In this document: piece by piece, positions 31,246-40,036 of the stretch
How positions within the stretch are numbered: position 1 is the stretch's first letter
Layout of the letters: each line of letters begins with the position of its first letter
NCBI RefSeq assembly: GCF_900109725.1
Contig: NZ_FOBC01000003.1
Coordinates: 182,415-246,414 of the forward strand
DNA: 64,000 nt
Direction of reading: 5' to 3'
DNA from: Halomonas daqiaonensis
GTDB taxonomy: Bacteria > Pseudomonadota > Gammaproteobacteria > Pseudomonadales > Halomonadaceae
Translations under genes and position numbers: made by a program
Notes under the pieces: model-generated
The model's input: the letters and a program-made list of their open reading frames with translations, nothing else
What the model was told of the DNA's origin: nothing
Database searches by the model: none

Positions 31246-31877
31246 GGCGTGCACTCCTCCTCGGTGAAGCGTTGTCGCAGGTAGTCGAGGGTGTCGGAGA
31301 GCAGGGCCCAGCGGGCGGCGCGCAGGCGCTTGTGGACGCTGGGCTGGCGGATGCCGAGATGCTCGGCCAGGGCCTGCTGGGAGGCGTCATGACGCAGGCT
31401 CAGGCCGACGACCTCGGCGGAGTAAGGCGACCAGCCATCGAGCAGGTCATCGACGAAGCGGATCAGCAGGGCGAGGCCAGGATCCTCGGGCGCGTCCAGC
31501 GGGGTCAGCGCGAGGTGGGCGTTGGTGTCGGCCAGTGCATCCAGGGCGCGACCCGAGGCCACAAAGGTAGCGCCATCGGCCTCCGCGATGCCCCCTTCCG
31601 CCGGCCCAACCGCGATGGCAATGCGGGCATCCCAGCGCTGGTCGGGTTCAGAGTGCTCGATCAGCGTCGCCCGCAGCGCCACTGCCGCCTCCATGGCCGT
31701 CGCCGCCTTGGGCAGGGCGAGCTGGAAGCCGTCGCCACGGAAGCGTTCACCGTGGCCGCCATGCCGGGCAGTCAGCTCGGCAATGCAGTCATCCAGCAGC
31801 CGGTAGAGGCGAGGTCGGTCGTCGACCTTGCGCGAGTCGATCACGTCGCCGGTCAGCACGGCGATTCGCTGTGGCAT
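31242..31877 (-). CDS. SatD-family protein with C-terminal helix-turn-helix
   Basis: This 211-residue protein starts VLTGDVIDSRKVDDRPRL, typical of the SatD family, and its middle (GERFRGDGFQLAL, ARIAIAVG) resembles a degenerate nucleotide-cyclase fold. The C-terminal ALAEHLGIRQPSVHKRLRAA looks like a helix-turn-helix. That, and three near-identical palindromic sites on its own promoter (31908-31983), suggest that it represses itself and the DUF3307 gene behind it. What signal it reads is not known. Confidence 0.78.
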   Translation of the reverse strand: MPQRIAVLTGDVIDSRKVDDRPRLYRLLDDCIAELTARHGGHGERFRGDGFQLALPKAATAMEAAVALRATLIEHSEPDQRWDARIAIAVGPAEGGIAEADGATFVASGRALDALADTNAHLALTPLDAPEDPGLALLIRFVDDLLDGWSPYSAEVVGLSLRHDASQQALAEHLGIRQPSVHKRLRAARWALLSDTLDYLRQRFTEEECTP

Positions 31878-31907
31878 GACAGGTCCTCCCGGGCACTTGC
31901 CTCAAGC

Positions 31908-31983
31908 ATAGCCTTCAAGGGCTATTTATCAAGTTAATAGCCCTTGAAGGTTATAATGACAAGAAATAGCCCATAAAGGTTAT
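31908..31983 (-). promoter_or_regulatory. Three operator-like 18-bp sites at exact 29-bp spacing before satD
   Basis: ATAGCCTTCAAGGGCTAT (31908-31925, inverted copy), ATAGCCCTTGAAGGTTAT (31937-31954) and ATAGCCCATAAAGGTTAT (31966-31983) are variants of one near-palindrome. Their starts are each 29 bases apart. The middle site lies between the -35 and -10 of the promoter listed next; the outer two flank it. The arrangement suggests cooperative repression. Confidence 0.7.
31934..31962 (-). promoter_or_regulatory. Sigma-70 promoter of the satD-DUF3307 operon
   Basis: On the minus strand TTGTCA (31957-31962) and TATTAA (31934-31939) are separated by 17 bases, a near-consensus promoter 57 bases before the satD start. 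Confidence 0.65.
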
Positions 31984-31989
31984 AGAAAA

Positions 31990-33180
31990 CTACCGGGCCA
32001 ACTCGCGCATGGCGTTTTCGAGCCCTGCCAGGGTCATGGGATACATGCGATCGTCGATCAACTTGTGGATCAACTGGGTGGAGTGGGTGAAGTCCCAGGC
32101 GCGTTGCGGCATGGGGTTGAGCCAGGCCAGGTGCGGGAAGTGGTCGACCAGTCGCTTGAGCCAGACCGCGCCTGGCTCGTCGTTGAAGTGCTCTACGCTG
32201 CCGCCGGGATGGGTGATTTCGTAGGGCGACATGGCGGCATCGCCGACGATGACCACCTGGTAGTCGTCGCCGTAGGTGTTCAGCACGTCCATCGTCGGGA
32301 TGCGATCGCCATGGCGCCGGGCCTGGTTTCCAGCGTTGCTGCGCCACAGTCCCTCGTAGACGCAGTTATGGAAGTAGTAGGCCTCCAGGTGCTTGAACTC
32401 CGAGCGTGCCGCCGAGAAGAGCTCCTCGCAGGTGCGAATGTGGTCGTCCATGGAGCCGCCCACGTCGAGCAACAGCAGCACCTTCACCGCATTGTGGCGC
32501 TCGGGGCGCATCTGCACATTGAGCAGGCCGGCGTCGCGCGCCGTTTCCCGGATGGTGGCGTCGACGTCGAACTCCTCCGCGGCCCCCTGTCGGGCGAACT
32601 TGCGAAGCCGGCGCAGCGCCATCTTGATATTGCGCGTGCCCAGCTCGAGGCTGTCGTCGTAGTCGCGGAAGCGGCGTTCGTCCCACACCTTCACCGCGCG
32701 GCGATGACGCGAGCCGTCCTGGCCGATGCGGATGCCCTCGGGATTGTAGCCATAGGCGCCGAAGGGGCTGGTGCCGCCGGTTCCGATCCACTTGTTGCCG
32801 CCGGCGTGGCGCTCATCCTGCTCTTCCAGGCGCTGCTTGAAGGTCTCGATCAGCTTCTCGAGGCCACCCAGGGACTCGATCTGGGCCTTCTCTTCCTCGC
32901 TGAGCTGCTTCTCGAACTCGCGGCGCAGCCAGTCGTCGGGAATCATCGCCTCGATGGCGGCGTCGAGGTTTTCCAGCCCCTCGAACCAGGCGGCGAAGGC
33001 GCGATCAAAGCGGTCGAAGTGGCGCTCGTCCTTGACCATGACGGTGCGCGCGAGCTGGTAGAAGGCTTCCATGTCGGCGAACACCACGCCACGCTCCACC
33101 ACTGCGTGGAGGTCGAGCAGTTCGCGCAGCGATACCGGTACGCCATGGCGCTTCAGGGTGTCGAACAGGCCGATGAACAT
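31990..33180 (-). CDS. VWA domain protein, CoxE-like
   Basis: A 396-residue cytoplasmic protein of the CoxE-like von Willebrand factor A group. The metal-binding MIDAS motif appears as LLLDVGGSMDDH near residue 240. The N-terminal half is helical and charged. The stop of the upstream MoxR-type ATPase gene is 4 bases from its start, the classic MoxR-VWA pairing in which the ATPase and VWA protein act together as a chaperone for cofactor or complex assembly. The target here is not identifiable. Confidence 0.85.
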   Translation of the reverse strand: MFIGLFDTLKRHGVPVSLRELLDLHAVVERGVVFADMEAFYQLARTVMVKDERHFDRFDRAFAAWFEGLENLDAAIEAMIPDDWLRREFEKQLSEEEKAQIESLGGLEKLIETFKQRLEEQDERHAGGNKWIGTGGTSPFGAYGYNPEGIRIGQDGSRHRRAVKVWDERRFRDYDDSLELGTRNIKMALRRLRKFARQGAAEEFDVDATIRETARDAGLLNVQMRPERHNAVKVLLLLDVGGSMDDHIRTCEELFSAARSEFKHLEAYYFHNCVYEGLWRSNAGNQARRHGDRIPTMDVLNTYGDDYQVVIVGDAAMSPYEITHPGGSVEHFNDEPGAVWLKRLVDHFPHLAWLNPMPQRAWDFTHSTQLIHKLIDDRMYPMTLAGLENAMRELAR

Positions 33181-33183
33181 GCC

Positions 33184-34038
33184 TCAGCGCCTCTGGTTGC
33201 CCTGGCGGCGCATCATGAAGGCGAGTCGCTCGAGCAGCGCGGTGTCCTGCTCGTTCTTGACCAGCGCCCCGGCCAGCGGCGGGATCGCCTTCACCGGGTC
33301 GCGCTGGTAGAGGGACTCTCGGGCCAGCTCGTCGGCCATCAGCAGCTTCAGCCAGTCCACCAGCTCCGAGGTGGAGGGCTTCTTCTTGAGGCCCGGAGCC
33401 TGGCGCAGGTCGAAGAAGACCTCCAGGGCCTCGGCAACGAGCTTGGGGGCAATGTCCGGGAAGTGCACATCGACTATGGCCTGCATGGTCTCGCGGTCGG
33501 GAAACTCGATGTAGTGGAAGAAGCAGCGGCGCAGGAAGGCGTCGGGCAGCTCCTTCTCGCTGTTGGAGGTGATCACGATGATCGGCCGGTGGCGGGCACG
33601 AATGGTCTCGCCGGTCTCGTAGACATGGAACTCCATGCGATCCAGCTCCTGGAGCAGATCGTTGGGAAATTCGATGTCCGCCTTGTCGATCTCGTCGATC
33701 AACAGCACCACTCGCTCATCCGCGGTGAAGGCCTCCCACAGCTTGCCGGGCTCGATGTAGTTGGCGACGTTCTCCACGCCCTCGATGCCGAGCTGGGAGT
33801 CGCGCAAGCGGCTCACCGCATCGTATTCGTAGAGCCCCTGGGCCGCCTTGGTGGAGGACTTGATGTGCCAGGTGATCAGTCGGGTGCCAATCGAGCCGGC
33901 CAGTTCCTCGGCCAGCAGGGTCTTGCCGGTGCCCGGCTCGCCCTTGATCAGCAGCGGGCGCTCCAGGGTGACGGCGGCATCGACCGCCTGCTTGAGGGCC
34001 TCGGTGGCCACATAGGTGGAAGTGGAATCAAACGCCAT
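33184..34038 (-). CDS. MoxR-family AAA+ ATPase
   Basis: A 284-residue ATPase with Walker A GEPGTGKTLLAEELA near residue 33, Walker B LLIDEIDKAD near residue 112, and sensor/arginine-finger text DAFLRRCFFHYIEFP. These identify a MoxR-type AAA+ chaperone. It is cotranscribed with the VWA gene. The ATG at 34038 gives an N-terminus just before the ATPase core (FDSTSTYVATEAL). Confidence 0.9.
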   Translation of the reverse strand: MAFDSTSTYVATEALKQAVDAAVTLERPLLIKGEPGTGKTLLAEELAGSIGTRLITWHIKSSTKAAQGLYEYDAVSRLRDSQLGIEGVENVANYIEPGKLWEAFTADERVVLLIDEIDKADIEFPNDLLQELDRMEFHVYETGETIRARHRPIIVITSNSEKELPDAFLRRCFFHYIEFPDRETMQAIVDVHFPDIAPKLVAEALEVFFDLRQAPGLKKKPSTSELVDWLKLLMADELARESLYQRDPVKAIPPLAGALVKNEQDTALLERLAFMMRRQGNQRR

Positions 34039-34192
34039 GGGTCATACCTCGGCAGGTTCGTCGAAGGATCAGGAGTCAAACGAGTGTACGGAAGGGCGGG
34101 AGAGGGGACAAATTCGGCCCGAAGGCAAGTGGCCGGATACACTATCCGCGGAACGTCCAGGTGTCGACGTGATGGCAGTAAGGAGAAAGACA

Positions 34193-34513
34193 GTGGTGAA
34201 CAACCTCTTCACATCGATTCCCCTGTCCCTGGAGGCGGAGCAGTTCAAGGCACTGGCGGGCGGCAAGGATGTGAGCATCGAGCGCATCGTCTCGCGCGGC
34301 CAGCGTTCGCCGGAAGAGGGCTGGTACGACCAGCCGCAGCACGAATGGGTGGTGGTACTGCAGGGCCGGGCGGTGCTCGCCTTCGAGCAGGGCGAGGATG
34401 TGGAACTCGCGCCCGGCGATTACTGGACCATCCCGGCGCACTGCCGCCATCGCGTCAAATGGACGGACCCCCAGCAGGCCACCGTGTGGCTGGCAGTACA
34501 CTATTCCACCTGA
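34193..34513 (+). CDS. Small cupin-domain protein
   Basis: A 106-residue single-domain cupin. The two cupin motifs are seen as EWVVVLQGRAVLAFE and APGDYWTIPAHCRHRVKW, with potential metal ligands in the latter. The start is likely GTG 34193 or 34196 because TAAGGAG lies at 34179-34185; an ATG at 34172 would put this site inside the gene. Function unknown; many such proteins handle metals or act on small phenolics. Confidence 0.75.
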   Translation: MVNNLFTSIPLSLEAEQFKALAGGKDVSIERIVSRGQRSPEEGWYDQPQHEWVVVLQGRAVLAFEQGEDVELAPGDYWTIPAHCRHRVKWTDPQQATVWLAVHYST

Positions 34514-34573
34514 AGATGGGCGTCCGCACGAGGAAGGGCGGCCGCGTGAAGGCGGGCTCGGCGATCGCAGGTG

Positions 34574-35320
34574 TCACGGCTCGCTGTCGGGCGCGAGCCG
34601 GGCGAGGTAGCGATGGAGTTGCCTGGCGTTCTCGACGGCATGGCCGGCCTCGTCGTTGTTGAAGTAGGCGTAGACGTCACGGCCGCTCGTGGACAGGTCC
34701 CGAACCCGCCGGGCCTGGGCGCTGAGGTACTGGGGCGTGTAGCGGCCCCGGTAGTGGTCGCCGTGATAGCGCAGGTAGGCCCAGTCGGCGGTCAGGCGTC
34801 GGGGATGGTCGGGGAGCATGTCGTGCCAGCACAGGGCGGCGCCGTGGGCTTCCAGTACCTCGTAGACATCGTCGCAGAGCCAGGAGGGGTCGCGGAATTC
34901 CAACGCCCAGCGATATTCGGCCGGTGCAGCTTTGAGGAAGGCGTCCAGACGCTCGGCATTGGCCCGCCAGCGGCCCGGCAGCTGCACCAGGATCGGGCCC
35001 AGCGTGTCGCCGAGCGGCCCGACAGCGTCCAGGAAGTGGCCGATGGTGTCCTGGGGGTCCTTGAGCTTCTTGATGTGGCTGCCGTAGCGGCTGAACTTGA
35101 CGGCGAAACGGAAACCCTTGGGGACGGCGTCGCGCCAGGCGCGGAAGGTGTCGGCCTCGGGTAGCTGGTAGAAGGTGTTGTTGATCTCCACCGTTGCGAA
35201 GTGCTCGGCGTAGTGGCCGAGCCAGCGCTCACGCGGAAGGTCCTTCGGGTAGAGGACGTCGCGCCAGTGATCGTACTGGTAGCCCGAGGTCCCGATGTGC
35301 ATCCGTCCCGATTGGCTCAT
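34574..35320 (-). CDS. DUF72 family protein (YecE-like)
   Basis: A 248-residue TIM-barrel-like protein of the DUF72/YecE family. It opens MHIGTSGYQYDHWRDVLYP (after a 6-residue lead) and contains EINNTFYQLP, RFAVKFSRYGSHIKKL and YAYFNNDEAGHAVENAR, all family features. The function is unknown. GGGAGG 5 bases before the ATG at 35320 supports the start. Confidence 0.87.
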   Translation of the reverse strand: MSQSGRMHIGTSGYQYDHWRDVLYPKDLPRERWLGHYAEHFATVEINNTFYQLPEADTFRAWRDAVPKGFRFAVKFSRYGSHIKKLKDPQDTIGHFLDAVGPLGDTLGPILVQLPGRWRANAERLDAFLKAAPAEYRWALEFRDPSWLCDDVYEVLEAHGAALCWHDMLPDHPRRLTADWAYLRYHGDHYRGRYTPQYLSAQARRVRDLSTSGRDVYAYFNNDEAGHAVENARQLHRYLARLAPDSEP

Positions 35321-35369
35321 TCGGCCTCCCGTCGCCCGTGGAACCGTCCCCCTGGGGAGGAGCGCAGGC

Positions 35370-36302
35370 TCAGGATGGACCCGAACCCGCGGTGTTGCCA
35401 GTGGGGACCGGCCCTTGGTCGCCGTCGCCGGGACGGTAGGTATTTACCAGGGTCGCCGGGTCTCGTTCGGCGTGGCCGCGCCGCGCATGGGCGCGCATCA
35501 GTTGGGCGGCCAGCCCGCTCATGGGCGTGGCGCTGCCGCTGCGCTGGCTCTGGGCCACCGCCATGTCGAGATCCTTGAGCAGGGTGCGAAGGTGCCAGGG
35601 CGGCTCGTCGAAGTCGCTAGCCGCCATGCGCGGTGTGAGAATCCGGAAAGGAGTCGAGTCGGCGAAGCCACCGGCCAGGGCCTCGGTCAGCCGGCTGGCA
35701 TCCACGCCGCTGGCCTCGGCCAGGGCGACCATCTCGGCGATCACCGCCGCCTGGCAGCCGACCACCATCTGGTTGCACACCTTGGTCACCTGGCCGCTGC
35801 CCACCGGGCCCATATGGGTCACCCTCGCGGATAGCGGCACCAGCAACGGCCGGATTGCCTCGACATCCTCCGGATCGCCACCGCACATGATGGCCAGGCT
35901 TCCTGCCTCCGCGCCTGCCACGCCGCCGGAGACCGGCGCATCCACCCAGCGCATGCCGCATTCGCTCTCGAGCCAGTCGGCGAAGTCGCGTGTTGCGGCA
36001 GGATCGCTGCTGGAGAAGTCGACCAGTCTCTGGCCGGCACGGCCATGCTGGGCTATCCCCCCTTCGCCGAACACTATGTCCTCCACCACGGTGGTATTGG
36101 CCAGGCAAAGCAGTACCACGTCCACGGTTTCCATCAGCTCGGCGATCGTGCCGACCACCCGGGCACCGGCCTCGCCCAAGGGAGCGGCCTTGGCGGATGT
36201 GCGATTCCATACGGTCACATCGAAGCCGGCCTCCAGCAGACGTCGCGTCATGGGGTTGCCCATCAGGCCGATGCCGATGAAGCCGAGGCGAGGCTGGGTC
36301 AT
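35370..36302 (-). CDS. NAD(P)-dependent 3-hydroxyacid dehydrogenase (GlxR/GarR or 3-hydroxyisobutyrate type)
   Basis: A 310-residue beta-hydroxyacid dehydrogenase. The Rossmann motif is GFIGIGLMGNPMTRRLLEAG at the N-terminus; DAPVSGGVAGAEAGSLAIM (substrate binding) and the catalytic lysine in GSGQVTKVCNQMVV follow. Substrate (tartronate semialdehyde, 3-hydroxyisobutyrate or other) cannot be fixed from sequence alone. The ATG at 36302 gives the normal N-terminus. No cofactor or pathway genes flank it. Confidence 0.85.
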   Translation of the reverse strand: MTQPRLGFIGIGLMGNPMTRRLLEAGFDVTVWNRTSAKAAPLGEAGARVVGTIAELMETVDVVLLCLANTTVVEDIVFGEGGIAQHGRAGQRLVDFSSSDPAATRDFADWLESECGMRWVDAPVSGGVAGAEAGSLAIMCGGDPEDVEAIRPLLVPLSARVTHMGPVGSGQVTKVCNQMVVGCQAAVIAEMVALAEASGVDASRLTEALAGGFADSTPFRILTPRMAASDFDEPPWHLRTLLKDLDMAVAQSQRSGSATPMSGLAAQLMRAHARRGHAERDPATLVNTYRPGDGDQGPVPTGNTAGSGPS

Positions 36303-36536
36303 GGAGGTCTCCAGGTGGATTGGGTTGGAGAGGCAGCATGCGGGATGGAAGGGTTTTTCAGCAACTTGGCATGTCCGTTGCGCCAGGAAGAGCGCTGAAC
36401 CAGCGCGGTACTGCCTCGCCATGACGCATCCCGCTGCTAGAAAGCGCTCCTATGGTGCAGTGCCGCATGATGTCGATCGCTTCGGGAAAGGCGCCGGAGG
36501 ACGTTAGTTCAGTAACCCTTTATGTTTATTGGGTAA

Positions 36537-36569
36537 TTGGCATTTCTGGCGCGATTCTCGCTATATAAT
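36537..36569 (+). promoter_or_regulatory. Possible promoter of a short transcript
   Basis: TTGGCA (36537-36542) precedes TATATAAT (36562-36569). The spacing is 19 bases to TATATA or 21 to TATAAT, longer than the 17-base optimum, so support is only moderate. It lies 58 bases before a strong terminator with no gene between. Confidence 0.35.
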
Positions 36570-36574
36570 CATCA

Positions 36575-36650
36575 TGATCGCCGAGCCAGAGTGGCGAATC
36601 ACCGAGTGAGCTGGCGTGCTCCAATTGGTCCCCTTCGGGGGACCTTTTTT
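36575..36650 (+). ncRNA. Candidate small RNA in the 36303-36801 gap
   Basis: The stretch between the -10-like TATAAT (ending 36569) and the terminator ending at 36650 contains no credible gene and would give an RNA of about 75 bases. It lies in the long gap between the GlxR-type gene and the phosphoesterase gene. It may instead be an attenuator for the downstream gene. Confidence 0.3.
36627..36650 (+). terminator. Rho-independent terminator
   Basis: GGTCCCC (36627-36633), loop TTCG, GGGGACC (36638-36644), then six Ts (36645-36650). Confidence 0.9.
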
Positions 36651-36801
36651 ATAAATGTGGCCAAAATCGACGAGGCCGTGCCTGGCAGTATGGCCTCCTG
36701 GGCAAGGCCGCCCGTGTCCTCGAGAGGCTGACCTGGCGGTAGTCTTCACCTGACGCCTGTATCACACTGGCGCGAATGGCTCGCTGCTAAGGGAACTGAC
36801 G

Positions 36802-37572
36802 ATGCGCCTGAGGGTACTCTCGGACCTGCACCTGGAACACGCCGATCGTCCACCGGAGTTGCCGGAATCCAGGGCCGATGTCGTGATTCTGGCCGGGGAT
36901 ATTCATGCCGACATCCAGGGGCTGAGTTGGGCAGCGGAGCGCTTTGCCGGCACCCCGATTGTCTATGTTCCTGGCAACCATGAGTTCTATGGCACCAGCA
37001 TGCCTGCCCTGCGCCGCGTACTGGCCGCCGAAGCCGAGCGACTCGGCATCCATCTGCTGGACAACCGCTCACTGACCCTGGGGGGCGTGCGCTTTCACGG
37101 CACGACGCTGTGGACCGACTTCGCCCTCTACGCCGACCAGCCCGAGTTCGACCCGGCACTGACCGAGGCCAGGGCGCTGGCCCTGATGCCGGATTTCCGG
37201 ATCATCGAGCAGCCGGAAGGGGCGATGTTCACCCCGGAGGAGAGCCGCCGCCTGCATGCAGAGGCACTGGCCTGGCTGGACGAAGAGCTGGCTCGACCAT
37301 TCACCGGCCCGAGGGTGGTGATCAGCCACCACGCTCCCCTGGCCGACTGTATCCCGTCCTGCTATCGCGGCGATGTGCTGTCTCCGGCCTTCGCTTCCCA
37401 TCTGCCCCAACTGATGGGACGCATGGACCTGTGGATCCACGGCCATGTCCATGAGCCGGTGGACCTCGAGACGGGTGGTACACGCGTCATCGCCAACCCG
37501 GGTGGCTACCCCGACGAGTTCGACCCGCCGCTGTTTATCGACGACCTGATCGTCGAGGTGAGTGACGCATGA
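36802..37572 (+). CDS. Calcineurin-like metallophosphoesterase
   Basis: A 256-residue metal-dependent phosphoesterase. The metal ligands fall in [35 protein letters not shown] and [11 protein letters not shown], the complete calcineurin signature. The substrate is unknown. AAGGGA precedes the ATG at 36802. It is followed by polB on the same strand. Confidence 0.88.
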   Translation: MRLRVLSDLHLEHADRPPELPESRADVVILAGDIHADIQGLSWAAERFAGTPIVYVPGNHEFYGTSMPALRRVLAAEAERLGIHLLDNRSLTLGGVRFHGTTLWTDFALYADQPEFDPALTEARALALMPDFRIIEQPEGAMFTPEESRRLHAEALAWLDEELARPFTGPRVVISHHAPLADCIPSCYRGDVLSPAFASHLPQLMGRMDLWIHGHVHEPVDLETGGTRVIANPGGYPDEFDPPLFIDDLIVEVSDA

Positions 37573-37612
37573 CGCGGGTCCGCGCTGCCTGTCTACCGGC
37601 GAGCCTCGCGTA

Positions 37613-40006
37613 GTGTCAGTGTTGACGCGCCACGGCTTTATCCTGACGCGGCACTGGGTGGATACACCCCGGGGTATTGATGTCACCTTCTGGCTGGCAA
37701 CCGATGAGGGTCCGCTCAAGGTGCGTCTGCCGGCCCAGTCCTCGGTGGCCTTCCTGCCCGCCGAGCAGCGCGAGCGGGCCGAGGGCGCGCTCGCCGGCGA
37801 ACAGGGCGCATCGCTTCGCGAGCTCGAGCTGTGCGACTTCCACCGTCGTCCGGTACTGGGCCTCTATTGCCGGCAGAGTCGTCAGCTGAGTGCCCTCGAA
37901 CGGCGTCTCAAGGAGGCCGGCCTGGAGCTTTACGAGGCCGACATCCGTCCGCCGGAGCGCTACCTGATGGAGCGCTTTATCACCGCGCCGGTAGCGGTGA
38001 CCGGGTCGGAGGATGGGCAGGGCGGCCTGATGGAGGCCCGCCTGAAGCCCTCAACGGACTACCGCCCGCGGCTGCGCACGGTCTCGCTGGATATCGAGAC
38101 CAGCGCCAAGGGTGAGCTCTACTCGATTGCGCTGGAGGGCTGCGGGCAGCGCCAGGTCTATATGCTGGGGCCGCACGCTGGAAAGGGCGAGGGCGAACCG
38201 AGCGAGCTCGATTTCCCGCTGGACTACTGCGACTCCCGGGCCGAGCTCATCGAGCGTCTCAATGCCTGGTTCTCCGAGTTCGACCCCGATGCCATCATCG
38301 GCTGGAACCTGGTGCAGTTCGATCTTCGCCTCCTTCACGAGCATGCCCGCGCGCTTGGCGTGCCGCTGCGTCTGGGGCGTGGCGGTGCCGAGATGGAGTG
38401 GCGCGCCCATGGGTACAAGTCCAACCACTTCTTCGCCGCCGCTGCCGGGCGGTTGATCATCGACGGCATCGAGGCGCTGCGCTCGGCCACCTGGCACTTC
38501 CCCTCGTTCAGCCTGGAGAACGTCGCCCGGACCCTGCTCGGCGAGGGCAAGGCGATCGACAATCCCTACCAGCGCCTCGATGACATCCTGCGCATGTTCG
38601 CCGAGGACAAGCCGGCCCTGGCCCGCTACAACCTCAAGGACTGCGAGCTGGTGACGCGGATCTTCGCCAGGACCGAGCTGCTCGAATTCCTGCTCGAGCG
38701 GGCCACCGTCACCGGCCTGCCCGCCGATCGCAGCGGCGGCTCGGTGGCGGCCTTCACCCATCTCTATCTGCCACGCCTGCATCGGCTGGGATTCGTGGCG
38801 CCCAACCTCGGCGAGGGGCAGCCGGACGAGAGCCCCGGCGGCTTCGTCATGGACTCCCGCCCCGGCCTCTACGACTCGGTACTGGTGCTCGACTTCAAGA
38901 GCCTCTATCCCTCGATCATCCGCAGCTTCCTGATCGACCCGGCAGGACTCATCGAGGGGCTCGCCGACCCCAGGGCCGCCGCCTCGGTGCCGGGCTTTCT
39001 CGGTGCGCGCTTCTCACGCAGCCATCACGCCTTGCCGGGCATTGTGGAGCGCGTATGGGCCGGGCGCGAGGCCGCCAAGCGTGCCGGGAATGCGCCGCTC
39101 TCCCAGGCATTGAAGATCATCATGAACAGCTTCTACGGGGTGCTCGGCTCGAAGGGATGCCGTTTCTTCGATGCCCGGCTCGCCTCGTCGATCACCATGC
39201 GCGGCCACGAGATCATGCGCCGTACCCGGGAGCTCATCGAGGCCGAGGGGGTGACCGTGATCTACGGCGATACCGACTCCACCTTCGTCTGGCTGGGTCG
39301 CCCTCACGAAGAAGCTGACGCTGCGGCGATCGGCCGCCGCCTGGTGGACCGGGTCAACGCCTGGTGGCGCGAGCACCTGGCAGAGGAATACGGGCTCGAG
39401 AGTGTCCTGGAGCTGCAGTTCGAGACCCATTACCGGCGCTTCCTGATGCCGACCATCCGTGGCGCCGAGGCGGGCAGCAAGAAGCGCTATGCGGGGCTGG
39501 TGCGTGACGCCGATGGAGATGAACACATGGTGTTCAAGGGGCTCGAAACGGTGCGCAGCGACTGGACGGAGCTCGCCAAGGCCTTCCAGCAGGAGCTCTA
39601 TAGGCGCATCTTCGCCCGCGAGCCCTGGCGGGACTACATCCGCGACTATGTGCAGGCGTTCATTCACCGCTCCCGAGAGGGCGAGCTCGACGAGCGGCTG
39701 GTCTATCGCAAGCGGCTGCGTCGTCGCCTGGATGACTATCAGCGCAACGTGCCGCCCCATGTGCGCGCGGCGCGGCTGGCCGACGAAGCCAATGACCGCC
39801 TGGGCCGGCCGCGGCAGTACCAGAACGGCGGCTGGATCCGCTACGTGATGACGGTGGCTGGCCCCGAGCCCCTGGAGGCGTGGCGCTCGGCCATCGACAC
39901 CGACCATTACCTGACCCGTCAGCTGCAGCCGGTAGCCGATGCCATCCTGCCCTTCGTCGGCGACGACTTCGAAAGCCTTATCGATACCCAGCTCGGGCTG
40001 TTTTAG
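37613..40006 (+). CDS. polB: DNA polymerase II
   Basis: A family B polymerase induced in the SOS response in E. coli and used for replication restart and translesion synthesis. The protein follows E. coli Pol II closely along its length: [20 protein letters not shown] (exonuclease), [31 protein letters not shown] (polymerase motif A), [19 protein letters not shown] and [12 protein letters not shown] (motif C). The GTG at 37613 aligns the N-terminus (GFILTRHW) with E. coli and gives 797 residues; another GTG at 37562 would overlap the gene upstream. No clear ribosome-binding site separates the two. Confidence 0.93.
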   Translation: MSVLTRHGFILTRHWVDTPRGIDVTFWLATDEGPLKVRLPAQSSVAFLPAEQRERAEGALAGEQGASLRELELCDFHRRPVLGLYCRQSRQLSALERRLKEAGLELYEADIRPPERYLMERFITAPVAVTGSEDGQGGLMEARLKPSTDYRPRLRTVSLDIETSAKGELYSIALEGCGQRQVYMLGPHAGKGEGEPSELDFPLDYCDSRAELIERLNAWFSEFDPDAIIGWNLVQFDLRLLHEHARALGVPLRLGRGGAEMEWRAHGYKSNHFFAAAAGRLIIDGIEALRSATWHFPSFSLENVARTLLGEGKAIDNPYQRLDDILRMFAEDKPALARYNLKDCELVTRIFARTELLEFLLERATVTGLPADRSGGSVAAFTHLYLPRLHRLGFVAPNLGEGQPDESPGGFVMDSRPGLYDSVLVLDFKSLYPSIIRSFLIDPAGLIEGLADPRAAASVPGFLGARFSRSHHALPGIVERVWAGREAAKRAGNAPLSQALKIIMNSFYGVLGSKGCRFFDARLASSITMRGHEIMRRTRELIEAEGVTVIYGDTDSTFVWLGRPHEEADAAAIGRRLVDRVNAWWREHLAEEYGLESVLELQFETHYRRFLMPTIRGAEAGSKKRYAGLVRDADGDEHMVFKGLETVRSDWTELAKAFQQELYRRIFAREPWRDYIRDYVQAFIHRSREGELDERLVYRKRLRRRLDDYQRNVPPHVRAARLADEANDRLGRPRQYQNGGWIRYVMTVAGPEPLEAWRSAIDTDHYLTRQLQPVADAILPFVGDDFESLIDTQLGLF

Positions 40007-40036
40007 CCCGCAGGCCGGGTCAGGAAGCAGTCGGGC

